64,000 nucleotides of DNA from Anisus vortex (GCA_949126835.1 OX421506.1:25753301-25817300), one strand, 5' to 3'. Positions 1 through 11,315 are shown, numbered from the stretch's first letter. Numbers and translations are program-made. The notes: generated from the sequence alone by a model not told the origin.

Positions 1-1085
1 TGGTCCTTTGGAGAACCACAGTGAACGATCGCTGGGCTGTGGAAACATTCCCCGTTACAGGGCACGCCACGCCTTCGGCGTGTCGTTGTGTGGCTGGAGC
101 CTGGACAGAGATTGCTCAATCCTAAGCGTTACGCCCTGGACACAAGAGCCGAAAGAGACTTTTAAATTCGATATTAAAATGTAGCGAACAGTTGTGTTGA
201 CTTGCCTTGTTATTAATAATATTAAATTAACAATAATAGAAGAAGAAGAAGAAGAAGAATGGGCATTTCTATAGCTCTTCTATCCATGCTATTAAATTAG
301 CATCCTCATATACTATCTAAAACAAAAAAATATATAAATACAAAACAATAAAAAAAGGTAAATAATTTAAACAAAATTAGAAAATAATATTTCAAGGCAA
401 TAAAAACTAAATTGAGAAAGATTTTTTCTGTATTTAATTTTTGTTCTTGCTTATTGTATCAATAAAACAGTACTGAGAATGTTTCTTTCGGTATTTAGTT
501 TTTATTTTATATTGTTGCTGTCAAGCTTATGGTACCCGGTATTAGAAAGTAATCGTGTATAGGCCTAACTTTTTTTTTATCATTCGTATCATTTAATTTA
601 TAGAGTGTATACAGTCGCCTATTAAAGGATATTCTCAATAGTGACGTAAATCCATTAAATAATTAAAACATTTGGTTACTTTTTTCTTAAAAGGATAATG
701 CAAACATCAAAAATGAAAAAAAAAAAAAAATTTGATAGACATTACGTCATACGCTAGTATTTTTTAAAGTAAACAATTGAAACTCTCCAAGCCAAATTGC
801 GGTGCGTAACTTATAAAAAAGGTCTCGCCACATTAAAAAAACAACAGCATAATTGGGGAAACCCGACACAACTGTTTGCTACGTTTTAATACTAGAAGCT
901 TGACAGTAACAATTATTATGCATATGACCGGGTCAGGGCGACCAGAAACAATTAAAAAGAACAAAACCTAAATACCGAAAAGAGACGTTCATTGTCTTTA
1001 TTGTAATAGTCTCTTTTCTTTCTCTGTTAACAAAACACATTGTAGTCATTCGTTTCTCCGTCATTTTGACGGGCATAACCACTAG
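1..1085. repeat. Unclassified interspersed repeat, copy A (cut by window edge)
   Basis: Positions 1-840 align almost continuously with 14660-15480: a GC-rich block, then a stretch containing 'attaaaatgtagcgaacag', then AT-rich blocks ending in 'aaacccg'. Positions about 850-1080 are the reverse complement of 13945-14160, so the family has inverted arms. The arm's outer end carries the palindrome CCGTCAAAATGACGG, here read as its complement near 1060-1075. No coding sequence is recognised. A foldback-like or other non-autonomous DNA element is possible, but I cannot assign a superfamily. Confidence 0.7.
237..259. repeat. (GAA)n microsatellite
   Basis: About seven perfect GAA/AGA units inside interspersed repeat copy A. 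The homologous position in the second copy near 14.9 kb lacks the expansion, so it arose in this copy. Confidence 0.85.
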
Positions 1086-1108
1086 TATATATATAAATCT
1101 CAAAAGGA

Positions 1109-1148
1109 ATATGTATGTATGTATGTGGCTGGCTGGCTGGCTGGCTGG
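1109..1148. repeat. Compound (TATG)n(GGCT)n microsatellite
   Basis: Three TATG units are followed directly by about five GGCT units and a short 'gtatgtacatac' palindrome. The next bases ('actggacataaaaacgtgaaatt') resemble the 'actgg..gaaatttg' phrases found in some Helitron-like repeats, but no terminus supports that here. Confidence 0.75.
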
Positions 1149-2737
1149 GTATGTACATACCGCATAATCTTTTTAAATACTGGACATAAAAACGTGAAAT
1201 TTGCTACAAATATTTTTTGCGTTACGGCGGTGAACACTGTCAAGGTTTAAAAAAAATTAAAATGACCGCAGTGGTCAGTTTGGTCAAAAAACGCGAAAAA
1301 AACACAACTTTTGATTCACATTGTCTTTGCCAGTACAACTTTTTATAGTTTTTCGTCACAAAGTTAGAAAAAAAAAGGATGCGCTGAGATTATTTTTATG
1401 ACGTCATCAATCTTTGCGCATGTATTTTATAGCAATGAAGGGACATTTTTCATTCATGTTTAAATTGACGTCATCAAACTATGTGCATGGATTTTTATCT
1501 CAACTTAATGACGGGAACAAATTTTCTTCATGTTTAAATTGTCTACGTGCCGTAAAAAACATAAATTCTTTACACTACCAATACTGTAGTTGATTTTCTT
1601 AATCTATCACTACTTTAATACTTTACACTGTGAATACATGACTTAAAGCTAATTAATAATTTAAAACTTTACAAACATAGGACAAAGCAAATAGATATAG
1701 TATTTTATTTTCTGTTTCGGGAAGTAATACCGACGCCTTATTAAGCTTATTTAAACGCAGTGGTCCTGGTTACACTCTATATTTAAGCTTATAATTATAT
1801 GTCGTCATCAAATTTTGCGTATTTATGCGTTTAAAAAGTTCTGTTTTAATTTGCGTCGTAATTTGTACAATGCAATATTTAAATGGTTTAAGTTACCGGA
1901 AAATACTTTATTCCCGCTTAAGACTATTGTTTATAACTCCATGGGTTATTTTATCCAGTTCCGAGAACTGGGCACCTTTAGGCTTATCGCCTTGGTAACG
2001 GCCATTGTTTAAATTACCGGGCAATGTTTAAATTACCGGGCAATGTTTATAATACCGGGCAATGTTCAAATTGCTGGAACTAACTTTTTAAATTTTTAAT
2101 TCGTGTCGTATACGTTTTATAAACATTATTTCATATGGGTTTCATTTGTTATTGTTTTACGTGTTGAATAGAAAATTTAATTCTAAGTTTGCTTCCAAAG
2201 CAACAATAAATAAATAAATAGCAAATAAACAAAAACAACACAACATAGGTCTGCGACTTAATGTATGTCGTAAAAAAAATATATCAAACAATCATTAAAA
2301 AAAAATAAAAGTACTGTCGAATGTTCTTAATCAATGAATAGAACAAAATATATTCATGTTTTATTTTGCGTCGTAATTTATAGCGGGCAATTTTGTAATT
2401 GTTATAATGGGTGATGAGTAATGATTTTAACGGGTAATTCATGTTGTAGCGGGCAAATAAAAAATTACCTCACATTTAAATTAGTGTCGTAGGTCATGCG
2501 GGCAATCTCATTATAACTGCCTGAGTAGTTAGAGTGTATGTAAACATAACTTTTAGCCGGTTCGGAGGACCGGGCACATAACGGCTTGTAAATTTATAAA
2601 TTTGCAATTATGTTAGCGCTATAACAGAGGTATTATATATATGTAAAGGTAAAGTCCCACAGATGGCTTAAACTATTCTCAAAATTTCCCGACCTATGTT
2701 CAATAACATTTTAAAGCAACAGATATATAATAATATT
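1149..2737. other. AT-rich stretch without a recognised gene
   Basis: No credible coding region is seen on either strand. Recurring phrases such as 'gacgtcatcaa' (near 1400, 1470, 1800) and 'gcgtcgtaat' (near 1850, 2365), plus three tandem 'ttaccgggcaatgttta'-like units at about 2005-2070, suggest old repeat sequence. If the heptad exon at 2741 continues to a GIMAP exon, it must lie left of this window: no P-loop-encoding sequence was seen here on the minus strand. Confidence 0.5.
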
Positions 2738-2740
2738 TAC

Positions 2741-3705
2741 CTAATTTATTTTTAAGCTGAAGTACTTCATAATCTTTCGCTTTTACTACATCATCTTTAG
2801 CTTTTATTTCATCATTTTTAGCGTTCATTTCACCATCTTTAGCTTTTAATGCTTCATCTTTAGCTTTTATTTCATCATCTTTAGCTTTTTTTCATCATCT
2901 TTAGCTTTTATTTCATCATCTTTAGATTCTATTTCATCATCTTTAGCTTTCAATGCTTCATCTTTAGCTTTTATTTCATCATCTTTAGCTTTTATTTCAT
3001 CATCTTTAGCTTCTATTTCATCATCTTTAGCTTTCAATGCTTCATCTTTAGCTTTTATTTCATCATTTTTAGCTTCTATTTCATCATCTTTAACTTTTAT
3101 TTCATCATCTTTAGCTTCTATTTCACCATCTTTAGCTTCTATTTCATCATCTTTAGCTTTCAATGCTTCATCTTTAGCTTTTATTTCATCATTTTTAGCT
3201 TCTATTTCATCATCTTTAACTTTTATTTCATCATCTTTAGCTTTTATTTCATCATCTTTAGCTTTTATTTCATCATCTTTAGCTTCTATTTCATCATCTT
3301 TAGCTTCTATTTCATCATCTTTAACTTTCAATGCTTGATTTTTAGCTTTTATTTCATCATCTTTAGCTTCTATTTCATCATCTTTAACTTTTATTTCATC
3401 ATCTTTAGCTTTTATTTCATCATCTTTAGCTTTTATTTCATCATCTTTAGCTTTTATTTCATTATCTTTAGCTTTCAATGCTTGATCTTTAGCTTTTATT
3501 TCATCATCTTTAGCTTTTATTTCATCATCTTTAGCTTTTGTTTCATCATCTTTAGCTTTTATTTCATCATCTTTAGCTTTCAATGCTTGATCTTTACCTT
3601 TTATTTCATCATCTTTAGCTTCTATTTCATCATCTTTAGCTTTTGTTTCATCATCTTTAACTTTCAATGCTTCATCTTTAGCTTTCATTTCATCAATAGT
3701 TTTCC
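2741..3705 (-). CDS. Giant heptad-repeat exon of a CARD-containing GIMAP-type gene (frameshifted)
   Basis: This is an internal exon. The acceptor is 'ttttattcag' and the donor 'g|gtaaat'. After a short lead (KTIDEM) come 44 consecutive seven-residue units, mostly KAKDDEI with KAKDEAL, KAKDQAL, EAKDDEI and KVKDDEI variants, then LQLKNKL. The exon opens with two bases of a codon and closes with one, so it is phase 1 on both sides. It measures 965 bases, one short of a multiple of three. Translation shows the reason: in unit 38 a T is missing in the run at about 2886-2892, shifting the frame and ending translation at 2867. The other 43 units are intact, so a sequencing or assembly error in the homopolymer is as likely as a true mutation. 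The same exon design with only 6 units occurs at 46754. The charged i/i+4 pattern suggests a long single helix rather than a canonical coiled coil, because hydrophobic residues are spaced 5 and 2 rather than 3 and 4. Confidence 0.8.
2765..3690. repeat. 21-bp coding tandem repeat array (44 units)
   Basis: This is the DNA behind the heptad exon: 21-bp units, read on the minus strand as 'aaagctaaagatgatgaaata' with variants. Variant units (KAKDEAL, EAKDDEI, KVKDDEI) recur in blocks, for example KVKDDEI-EAKNDEI-KAKDEAL-KAKDDEI twice in succession. This indicates growth by duplication of multi-unit segments. The plus-strand open frame through the same DNA is a by-product of the repeat. Confidence 0.9.
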
Positions 3706-5734
3706 CTGAATAAAAGCAATACATCATAATAAAAAGGTAGATAAAGTCTTAATAGAATAATTACGTACATTTTTTTTTCTGCATAGTGTACAATGCACTC
3801 AATCTTTTTTTTCTTAAACACTTTAATTGAGCTAATATTAAAATGTGGTTTTTATTTCAAATAAGATACAGTAACTGTGTGATGTTATTTAAGAGGATTT
3901 ACGCTGAACCAAAATAAAAAAAATTAAGATAAAGAATACTGGGCCTACCTAATAAATAATTTTTTTTAACCACAAAACATTTAATTTACATTTGACACTT
4001 TTTTGAATAACAGACATATATTAGTTTTTTTTTTCAAATTTTGTATTACAAATGTGTAAATACTTTTAGGTTAAATTTAATTATCAGATAATTATAATTT
4101 GCAAGAGCACTTAATTTACACATTTTCTAATTCCAATAGTTTGTGAGACTCTTTTGATAAAATAAACGAATAGAAATTATGCAGCATTCAAACTATTATG
4201 CTAAAGTAACATGCACATTTTCTAATTATCGAAGAAAATGTAAATGCAAGTAAAAGTAGAAAAGCATTCAAAAGAAATTCGATAAAAAAATAAATAACAT
4301 ATGATCCCTTGTTTTAGAATGTGTTGATTAAATCATGTTGGGTTACAAAGTAAATATTCTTTAGGCAAATTTTTAATTAGCGATACTGACTATGAAATAC
4401 GTTTACAATTGTTATAAAAAAAATAAAGTATCAATTGCTTCCGGAATGTATTGCTATTTATAATTGTATGTAGCGTGAAGTTTAGCAAGTATGAAGTCAT
4501 CGTGTGTATCGCAAATATTTGTCAGATGACACGAAAATTACAAGCGTTATACCATGATTTATTTATCTGGGTATCCGCAAAATAGTGTTGTAAATGAATG
4601 TTGTCTTATGGTTTAAACAAAACTGGCTGCCGAAATACTTACATTAATGGAGGACTTGACTTTAGCAATTATAAGTGGTTAGGACGCAGCTCTTTGAAAG
4701 GTCGCTATTACATCGAACAAAAGCTTATAGACATTGGATTTTTTAAATTTCAAATTGTCAATATTTCCCACATCATGACTATGATTTGGCATTGTAAATT
4801 TTATGTGCGCTTCCTTAGTCAGGTGACATGACTGCCACTAAACGTGTAATAATTTTTACAAAATACACTTTTTTTTGTTTTCGCTTGCTTTGACTATTCA
4901 AAAATCAAAAATGTTAAATTTGATAAAAACCTAGTAACATTACTTTAATTTACAAACGGCAACAAAAGTTTTTTTTTTTTTTAAATCAGAATATCAGAAT
5001 GATGGTGTCTGCACTCTCTTTCCCAAAGCCTATTTGTTTTCCTCTAGGCAGCGGAGGTTTGATATCATAGTGCCCCCTCTCCTAGATGGATTGCCTTTCC
5101 CGGCTAACGAACACCATCGTCCCGAAGCACCCAGTTTCCAGGCCCTGGGCGACCGCCTTTGCCCCTTTACCTTTTGCTTAAAGTAGTTCAATTGAGCGTA
5201 TTGTCTAAGCCACTCTGCAGGCCAGGTGTTGTCAAATGCTGTTTGGCAGACGCAGGCCATTAGGAGCATTTTTTAGTCAGTGGGAGCTTATTTCCACTGA
5301 TACGCCCCGGCTTTAACAACCATTTGAAACCATTTTGAAATACACACTTCATTAAGCATACGCGTATCCAGTACAGTCACTTATAAATTTTGCCTAATAT
5401 TCTGTAATGTGAAGTTTAAATATTAAACATTCTACTAAAATTAAACATATCTTTCAATATTATAGTTTTAAATTATTAGTCATATTATTTTTTAAAAACA
5501 TTTTTTTAAAAAGTTAACTCCAAGCCCATTTGACCTAATTAAGGTTAATTTTAATTAATATTTGTTAGCCTAATGTTTTGTATTATAATTTAGATATATT
5601 ACTTATTGTTCAAGTGATCTTTTTATTCTTAACTTGATCTTAATTAATATTTGTTTTTATACTTCAAGTAACATTGTTCAACACATCTACGTTGAACATA
5701 ATTTAAACAAGAAACAAAACGTAGGCCTATTTAC
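3706..5734 (-). other. Intron between CARD and heptad exons
   Basis: Bounded by donor 'g|gtaaat' at 5735/5734 and acceptor 'attcag' at 3706. It is AT-rich and shows no further exon that I can recognise. A GC-rich block at 4990-5320 stands out as a likely inserted repeat. Confidence 0.6.
4990..5320. repeat. GC-rich block, probable unclassified repeat insertion
   Basis: About 330 bases with base composition sharply unlike the flanks, inside an intron. It contains phrases such as 'cgtcccgaagcacccag' and 'ggcagcggaggtttgat'. No coding domain, tRNA-like box or terminal repeat was recognised. It could be part of a retroelement. Confidence 0.35.
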
Positions 5735-6082
5735 CAGTTCTTTTTAGTTTGTCCAGCACATGTTGGTAATTTTTTTCTAACGATTTAAGAAATTGATCAA
5801 ACGCTTTTCCTGGTCCACAATGTTGCAAGACTTTCAACAAAGTTTCACTCCTTTCATATTTAGGTTCCTGGTTTTGTATTTGTTCTTTCTCCTCTAAAGT
5901 GATTACATCTTTTTCAAACAAGAAATCAATGATAAATCTAGGCTCCAGTTCATTCTTCAAATATCTATAGTTTGTCTGAATGCACTTCTGGTCGCTTGGT
6001 TTTAGATTACCTTTAGACATTTCCAATGTGATTGTTTTATTTAACATTAAAACATGGTCAAACTTATTCAAAGTTTCATCTC
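5735..6082 (-). CDS. CARD exon of a putative CARD-heptad-GIMAP gene
   Basis: The exon encodes a death-fold domain best read as a CARD. About residues 19-100 show the family pattern of six short helices: an N-terminal helix around CIQTNYRYLKNELE, then 'FIIDFLFEKDVITLEE', then 'RSETLLKVLQHCGPGKAF' and a last helix FLKSLEKNYQHVLDKL. CARDs mediate homotypic assembly of signalling complexes in innate immunity and cell death. The donor is ACT-G|GTAAAT (phase 1), which joins in frame to the heptad exon (G+GG = Gly). If the acceptor is 'gctaatatag' at 6083, the exon is 348 bases, exactly 116 codons and again phase 1. Alternatively the exon starts at the 'ttttgccag' acceptor at 6112; an in-frame TAG then lies upstream and translation starts at the ATG at 6045-6047 (MLNKTI). 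I favour this start because the whole CARD is retained. The domain assignment rests on visual pattern only. Confidence 0.75.
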
Positions 6083-6111
6083 CTATATTAGCAAATGAAC
6101 AAAATGGCTAC

Positions 6112-6176
6112 CTGGCAAAATGATAAATAATTTCGGGAAAATCCGCAATAGGAGTCTTCTTCGTTTTGAATACTGT
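6112..6176 (-). other. Possible 5' leader exon upstream of the CARD exon
   Basis: A 65-base stretch lies between a strong acceptor ('tctttttttcacag') and a good donor ('ccag|gtagcc'). All three frames are open, so frame gives no help. The gap to the downstream acceptor at 6083 is only about 29 bases, too short for a normal intron. So either this is a leader exon continuing into the CARD exon, or one of the two sites is unused. Confidence 0.35.
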
Positions 6177-8110
6177 CTGTGAAAAAAAGAATGAATATTA
6201 TTATAAAACATTTCTTTTAGTACGATTTAGCGATATTATGACTTGGATAATAATACCCCCCTCCCCTGCCCTTTAAAAAAGGAATTAGACAAATGTAAAA
6301 TTTTATCGTATCTTGAATATTTCCGGCGCTTCGTTTATAATGCAAATTATTAATTCACACTTCTAAAAATAGTAGGGCCTATAGTTGTTAACGATACCTT
6401 TTGTTGACCATTAAATAATTTATTAAAATAATATTTTCTTGTTGCTTATGTTATAATATGAGTGTAACTTCTAACTTCTTCGTTCTGTCTTAATTGGACA
6501 GACTAGACAACAGTTTTTATTTATGATGAATCAAGTAACACTCAGTTTGCAGCACATTGATTTAATCACATATAAATCCATGACATTGAAATAAAACAGT
6601 TCCAGTTTAGGAAAGCATCTTTATAACTTCAAAAAAATTCAAAGTCCATTTAGTATTCAGTTACACTCATTTTCATACACGTCTTGTTCATACAATATCT
6701 AGAAGTTAACTAAACTAACAATCATCCCTTGTCACATGCCCATTCTCTCTTTTTAACTCAAGACTCTTGTAATTCTCGTGACTGAACATAACATAGTAGT
6801 AGAATAATATAAGCTACGCATCATAAATGAAGATTGAAGTGCAGCAATCATATAACAATCAACGGCAATAGCTCGTGATTCTTAATATTCAATTTGATTA
6901 CATGAGTTATTTCCCTTAGACCACTTTCATTCAACAGACTATAGTAATCTTAAATTATAATTAGAATAGAATGTTAACCTATTAACAATAGTTTAAAGAA
7001 AATTAACACATTTAAATATATTTTTTTTCAGAAAAACAATTTCTCTATTTATACATTATCTTAATGCTGTAAAATTAAAACATTTCCTGAGAGATGAACT
7101 CGTGCATTCCTTTGTATTAAAAGGTGTTTGTGAACTCTACAATTTCACTGTTTTTGTAGCCAGGTCTTTTTCTCTTGAATGAGAGAGCTGACCTGATTTT
7201 GTGTTTAATGATCCATGGTGACATTTATTTCCAGTTGTTGTCGCAGTCAATCTAAGTATTTAAATAAATACTGATATAATATAATAAGATAATTTTCAAC
7301 AACATGTTAGGCCTATTGTTAAGAATAGTTTAGATCATAACTTTTCACTTACAACTATTTACTATTTAGTTTTCAAAATTAATTTTACAATACAATTTAA
7401 CTATGCTAAAACATAGCCTATGACCTTTATTATCTAGACATTGACTTACTGTATGTTTATTTTTGTATGTAGTACTACTAAAATTTTAAATATAATTTGG
7501 CTAACAATGTCATTATTATAATTTATATTTAGCCTCTAAATTTAAAAGTTAAATTTTAAAATTACCCAAATTCATAGGATAATTTTTTTTTACTGGTAAG
7601 TGGTATATGTAAAAAAAAATACAGTTGGAGCTGCTCCATTTGCTTACTATCTGAAAGTAATAAATAATAATGATGACTATACTATGTGTTAAAAGATACA
7701 GAGAACCTAAAAATAATAAGAAATATAGTTCTATTGATTTATATGATAATTCTGAACATTTATTGTAATATGTCTTATTCATTTCGATAATACTCCCCTA
7801 ATCAGAAATTACAGGGTAATTGCAAAAATACTGCCTTATTCTTTATTTATTAGGTTGCCTTAGAGTTTTATAACTAACCAGATCAGATACAAGAGTAGTC
7901 CTACATACATAATTATATAATCGGCCTACCTTCATTAAAACAAGGCTAATAATAAGGATAATAATAATTAAACTATTAATGTCAATATAACAACTATTCC
8001 AAATTATAATACAATTAATATTATGTACAAATTAGCAGGTATGTTACGGGTATACGATTATATGTATGTACGAGTGTGTACATGCATGTCGTGTTTATGT
8101 ACATGCAGGA
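6177..8110. other. AT-rich stretch, nothing recognised
   Basis: No coding region, terminal repeat or tandem array was recognised. The promoter and first exon of the CARD gene would be expected in or beyond this region, but no specific site can be called. Confidence 0.4.
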
Positions 8111-8309
8111 TACGCCTCCAGCCTAGAGTACGTTTATAGAGGCAGCAGGTAGGCGGGTTGCCGCGAGCTGGTTACTCGCGCTAGAAAACCGCGCCTAATC
8201 ACTTATAATTACGCGGTCGGTGTTTATAGCAAAAGCTGGAAAAAGCCAGACCAGACAAAAAACACATCACATGCAATCCAGTCTCTCCTTGCAATAGCAA
8301 ACAGACAAA

Positions 8310-8492
8310 ATGGCTTCTTTTATTGATGACTTTTTATTGTTAGAGAGCAGTTTAACGAAGTTTCTGTTACCAGACATTGAAAGAAGGAGAACAATCAGTG
8401 TTCATGAAATAAACAAAAGGAGGTCATCTGAAGTTGAATACCATCACCACTTTCAACAACTGAAGGCTCATCCAGATAGGTTTTATGCCTAA
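8310..8492 (+). pseudogene. Harbinger-type transposase, N-terminal remnant
   Basis: The 60-residue frame starts MASFIDDFLLLESSL and contains 'INKRRSSEVEYHHHFQQLKA' and HPDRFYA. This matches the region just before the DDE domain in HARBI1-like transposases as I remember the family. It stops where the catalytic domain should begin, because of the element's internal deletion. The ATG sits in 'gacaaaATGgct', a good context. It encodes no catalytic residues and is not expected to be functional. Confidence 0.55.
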
Positions 8493-8606
8493 ACTGATTT
8501 CTGTCCATGCTTTGTCTACGAGATTCCTGTTGGCATATTCTTTCATTCTTTTGTCCCATATTAACGGTCTTTTGAAAACTGCAGCGATAAGTTGGTCAAT
8601 ATCCAT
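8490..8606 (-). pseudogene. MADF-domain protein remnant (Harbinger accessory protein)
   Basis: The minus strand encodes MDIDQLIAAVFKRPLIWDKR followed by MKEYANRNLVDKAWTEI. This is the start of a MADF domain: an initial helix with hydrophobic I-L-I spacing, the P-x-L/I-W-D core and the 'Y+nr...++AW' second helix. PIF/Harbinger elements commonly carry such a Myb/MADF-like partner to the transposase. Only the first half remains, cut by the same deletion that truncates the opposing transposase. Confidence 0.6.
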
Positions 8607-8895
8607 CTGGAGCCGTCGTTTATCAACAAATGGACGTAGATATCTGTAAACACAAAGCCCGCAAAAGTGCACAGCCAACACAGTCCGGCGCGGCAAACCG
8701 GAACAAGAACTAAAAACTAGTTCTTGTAATTACCCGCGCCGGTCGGCAAATTGATCGCCTCGAGAGACCCGCGTCCTCTATGAACACCTTGAAAGCAAAA
8801 ATAGTAACATTCCTCGCACCAGTTCGCTCGAGTCGACTCGCGCGTGCGATTTTCCGAAACCCGCCGCCTCTATAAACGCTAGCTTAGTCTATATA

Positions 8896-11067
8896 AATTG
8901 TCATTCCTGACTTCTTTTGTTTTCGAATTTGAAACCTTTATTTCTACTCGTCCACGGCGAGCGATATAAAAATAACCGTTTTGACCCCAGAGCCACGTGT
9001 CTACAGACGTCAGCAGGTGAAGGTCGGGTGACTATGGGGACGAGAATGTTGACACGGGTCAAAACAAGAGAAATTGCTTTTTACCAAGCACTTGAGAACG
9101 ATCATGTATTTATTCAAAATACAAAATTTATAAAAACAAACAAAAAAATTAAAAACGGTCTTGCCGAGACGTCGAGAAAATCTGGACGACCCACAGACCA
9201 CAATGATGAGTTTCAGTCCCTTCTTTTGAGCGTGAAGTTGACCATAAACTTTCCAAAAGCACATTCACTCCCCTGCCCCCCCCTCCACACACACACTTAC
9301 GACACTGATTGTATTAGCCAGTGCCGAAATGGGAACGGCATTTCTACCCAAAAACAAATTATTTCACTATAACCAGGCAGGGGACAGAATTGTGTTAATT
9401 CTTTGCTTATTAAATCTTCTTGGTGTCTTCCATCCCTTTGGTTTTGTCAAATTGAAATAAAATGTCTTCTGTCCTTTCTCCTTAATTTTTTATTAATATT
9501 GTTATTATAATTTGTAAAAAAAAGAAGGTGTTTTAATAAGGCATAATATGTATATTTAATATGTATAATAAAGATCGCGTTTAATTATCTAAAAAGGTAA
9601 AAAACCTTGTAAATAGCATGTGTTAATAATGTCGTGTTTTTTTTTTTATCTCCCATTCAATTCCTTATATCATAACAATGTTTTTCATTTTAACTCTAAA
9701 AATAATAAATATGTTGATTTTCTTCTTCTATTAGCCAGTCTGCAGAACTGTTTGCTCTCTTGCAGTAAATATAAAATGTTCCTTGTTATCTTCTATCCAA
9801 TTGATTATGTCTTATATCCCTTTCTTTTACGTGTGTATATTCATTGAAAAAATTGATATAATTAATATTTTAACTTATATTACTGTTATTGTCCATGTAT
9901 TTATGGCAAATAAACTTCTTTAAAAAAAAGAGGTGAGATTTAAATTTTAACCTTTGGACTGTGAAAAAAACTTTTCGACTGCCATTCTGCATCGTATGAT
10001 TCTACTCTGTTGAAGATTTGCCAATCACGCTTTGTGTATTATACTTCAAGTGGACGGTGTTTTAGGATAATTTATTAATCTGTAAACTTGAGCTCGTTTA
10101 TCTCTCATTATATGGTTATATAGTGAAAGGTTCATGTCTTCCAAACAAACGTACACTCTATAATTAACTGTGAGATAATTGCTAGAGAATCCTTATTCTA
10201 GTGTACAGTCATCTATGTATTGTACTAAAACCAAGCTATAATGAGATGGACCACTTGCTTTGATATTTCTGCAATTTGATAACTTGAAACACTTAGTTTC
10301 GAAATTTCCGATCAAACTACGTCCTGTAGACTTCCGGTTTAGTTATACGCTATGGTTTTCTCAATGGAAAATTAAGATTAAAATTGAAAGTTGTATACAG
10401 CGGAAACCTTAAGGAGCGAAGAAGTCATTCAAGACAGCCTTATTGGTTGCGCCAAGGAAAAAAAGCACATATAAGCTCAAAAAGTAGAGCAAGCGGTATA
10501 CTTGTACCTGACACTGTAAGAAGCGCAAATATAGCTGCGCCCTTGAAGTAGGCCTTTGTCTATCACGTCAATAAACTGAGACTTTGGACTTGTATATACA
10601 CAGAGCAAAGTTTGTGGATTATTTTCTTACGTGTATGTGTGTATTTAAGTGCTATAGATAATAAGCTGTTTTTCCATAACAGTAATTTTCCAATAGTGCC
10701 CAAAAGAACAAGTCCGGCTATCATACTTTGTAGACTAATAAGCCAATTGTGGTTGACGGGTATAAAGCGCGCATAGGGACAGTACCACTGCATGGTTGTA
10801 TAAAATCAATGACATAAGCCTTACGCTAAGAAGATCTAGGCCAAGTAACAAGAGCTTATCGTGGTTTATGTTAGCCTTCGTCACAGTTCAAACACGGGAT
10901 ACACACTGCTTCCAATAATAGTAATAGTAGTTAACTTCGAATGTTGTTGTTTTTTAATACATTAAACACAAATTTTATTATTAGTCCGTATTTTTTGTTA
11001 CATAGGCTAAAGACTCTATATATTGCTAATTTTGTCCCCTGGATATTTTAAAGAGATATGTAAATAT
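8896..11067. other. Stretch without a recognised gene
   Basis: An open frame of 151 codons at 8917-9372 (plus) has no recognisable domain. It begins just outside the Harbinger element and has a low-complexity composition, so I do not call it. The remainder is AT-rich with no recognised repeat. Confidence 0.4.
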
Positions 11068-11315
11068 CAGGACCGGCTCTAGGTTTTCTGATGCCCTAGG
11101 CGAAAACAATTTTGCTTTCTCATTAAAGTGTCTTCATTGGGGAGAAAATGAGCAGTGATCCTATGCTAGCAGAAGTACTAAACTTCAATGTAGTTTATAT
11201 TTTTTTTAAATCAACTAAATTAAAAAACAACAACACCTAATTATGCCCCCCCCCCTTTCCAAATTTTGCGCCCTAGGCGGCTTCCTATGTTGCCTATATG
11301 GATGAGCTGGCCCTG
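11068..11315. mobile_element. Short non-autonomous hAT element
   Basis: Terminal inverted repeats CAGGACCGGCTC (left) and, on the other strand, CAGGGCCAGCTC (right) enclose 248 bases. Subterminal 'gccctaggcg' motifs also occur at both ends. The flanking eight bases, 'gtaaatat' and 'gtaataag', agree at five positions, compatible with an aged 8-bp target duplication typical of hAT. Confidence 0.65.

Larger units (their letters stand above)
8120..8895. mobile_element. Internally deleted PIF/Harbinger DNA transposon
   Basis: Left end 'gtttatagaggc' followed by 'ggcgggtt' is mirrored on the right by 'aacccgcc' and 'gcctctataaac', giving imperfect terminal inverted repeats. Between them are the beginnings of the two proteins such elements encode, pointing toward each other: a transposase N-terminus on the plus strand and a MADF-type DNA-binding protein on the minus strand. 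GC content is much higher than in the flanks. The middle of the element, with the transposase catalytic domain, is missing, so it is non-autonomous. Exact ends and target duplication could not be fixed. Confidence 0.6.

Noticed and set aside
3335..3709. Open frame of repeated F, S, Y and I residues on the plus strand
   Set aside because: It is the antisense reading of the 21-bp repeat; the minus strand has splice sites and a paralogue.
8917..9372. 151-codon open frame next to the Harbinger element
   Set aside because: No recognisable domain, no splice or homology support, and a basic low-complexity composition; it could be chance in a GC-richer flank.
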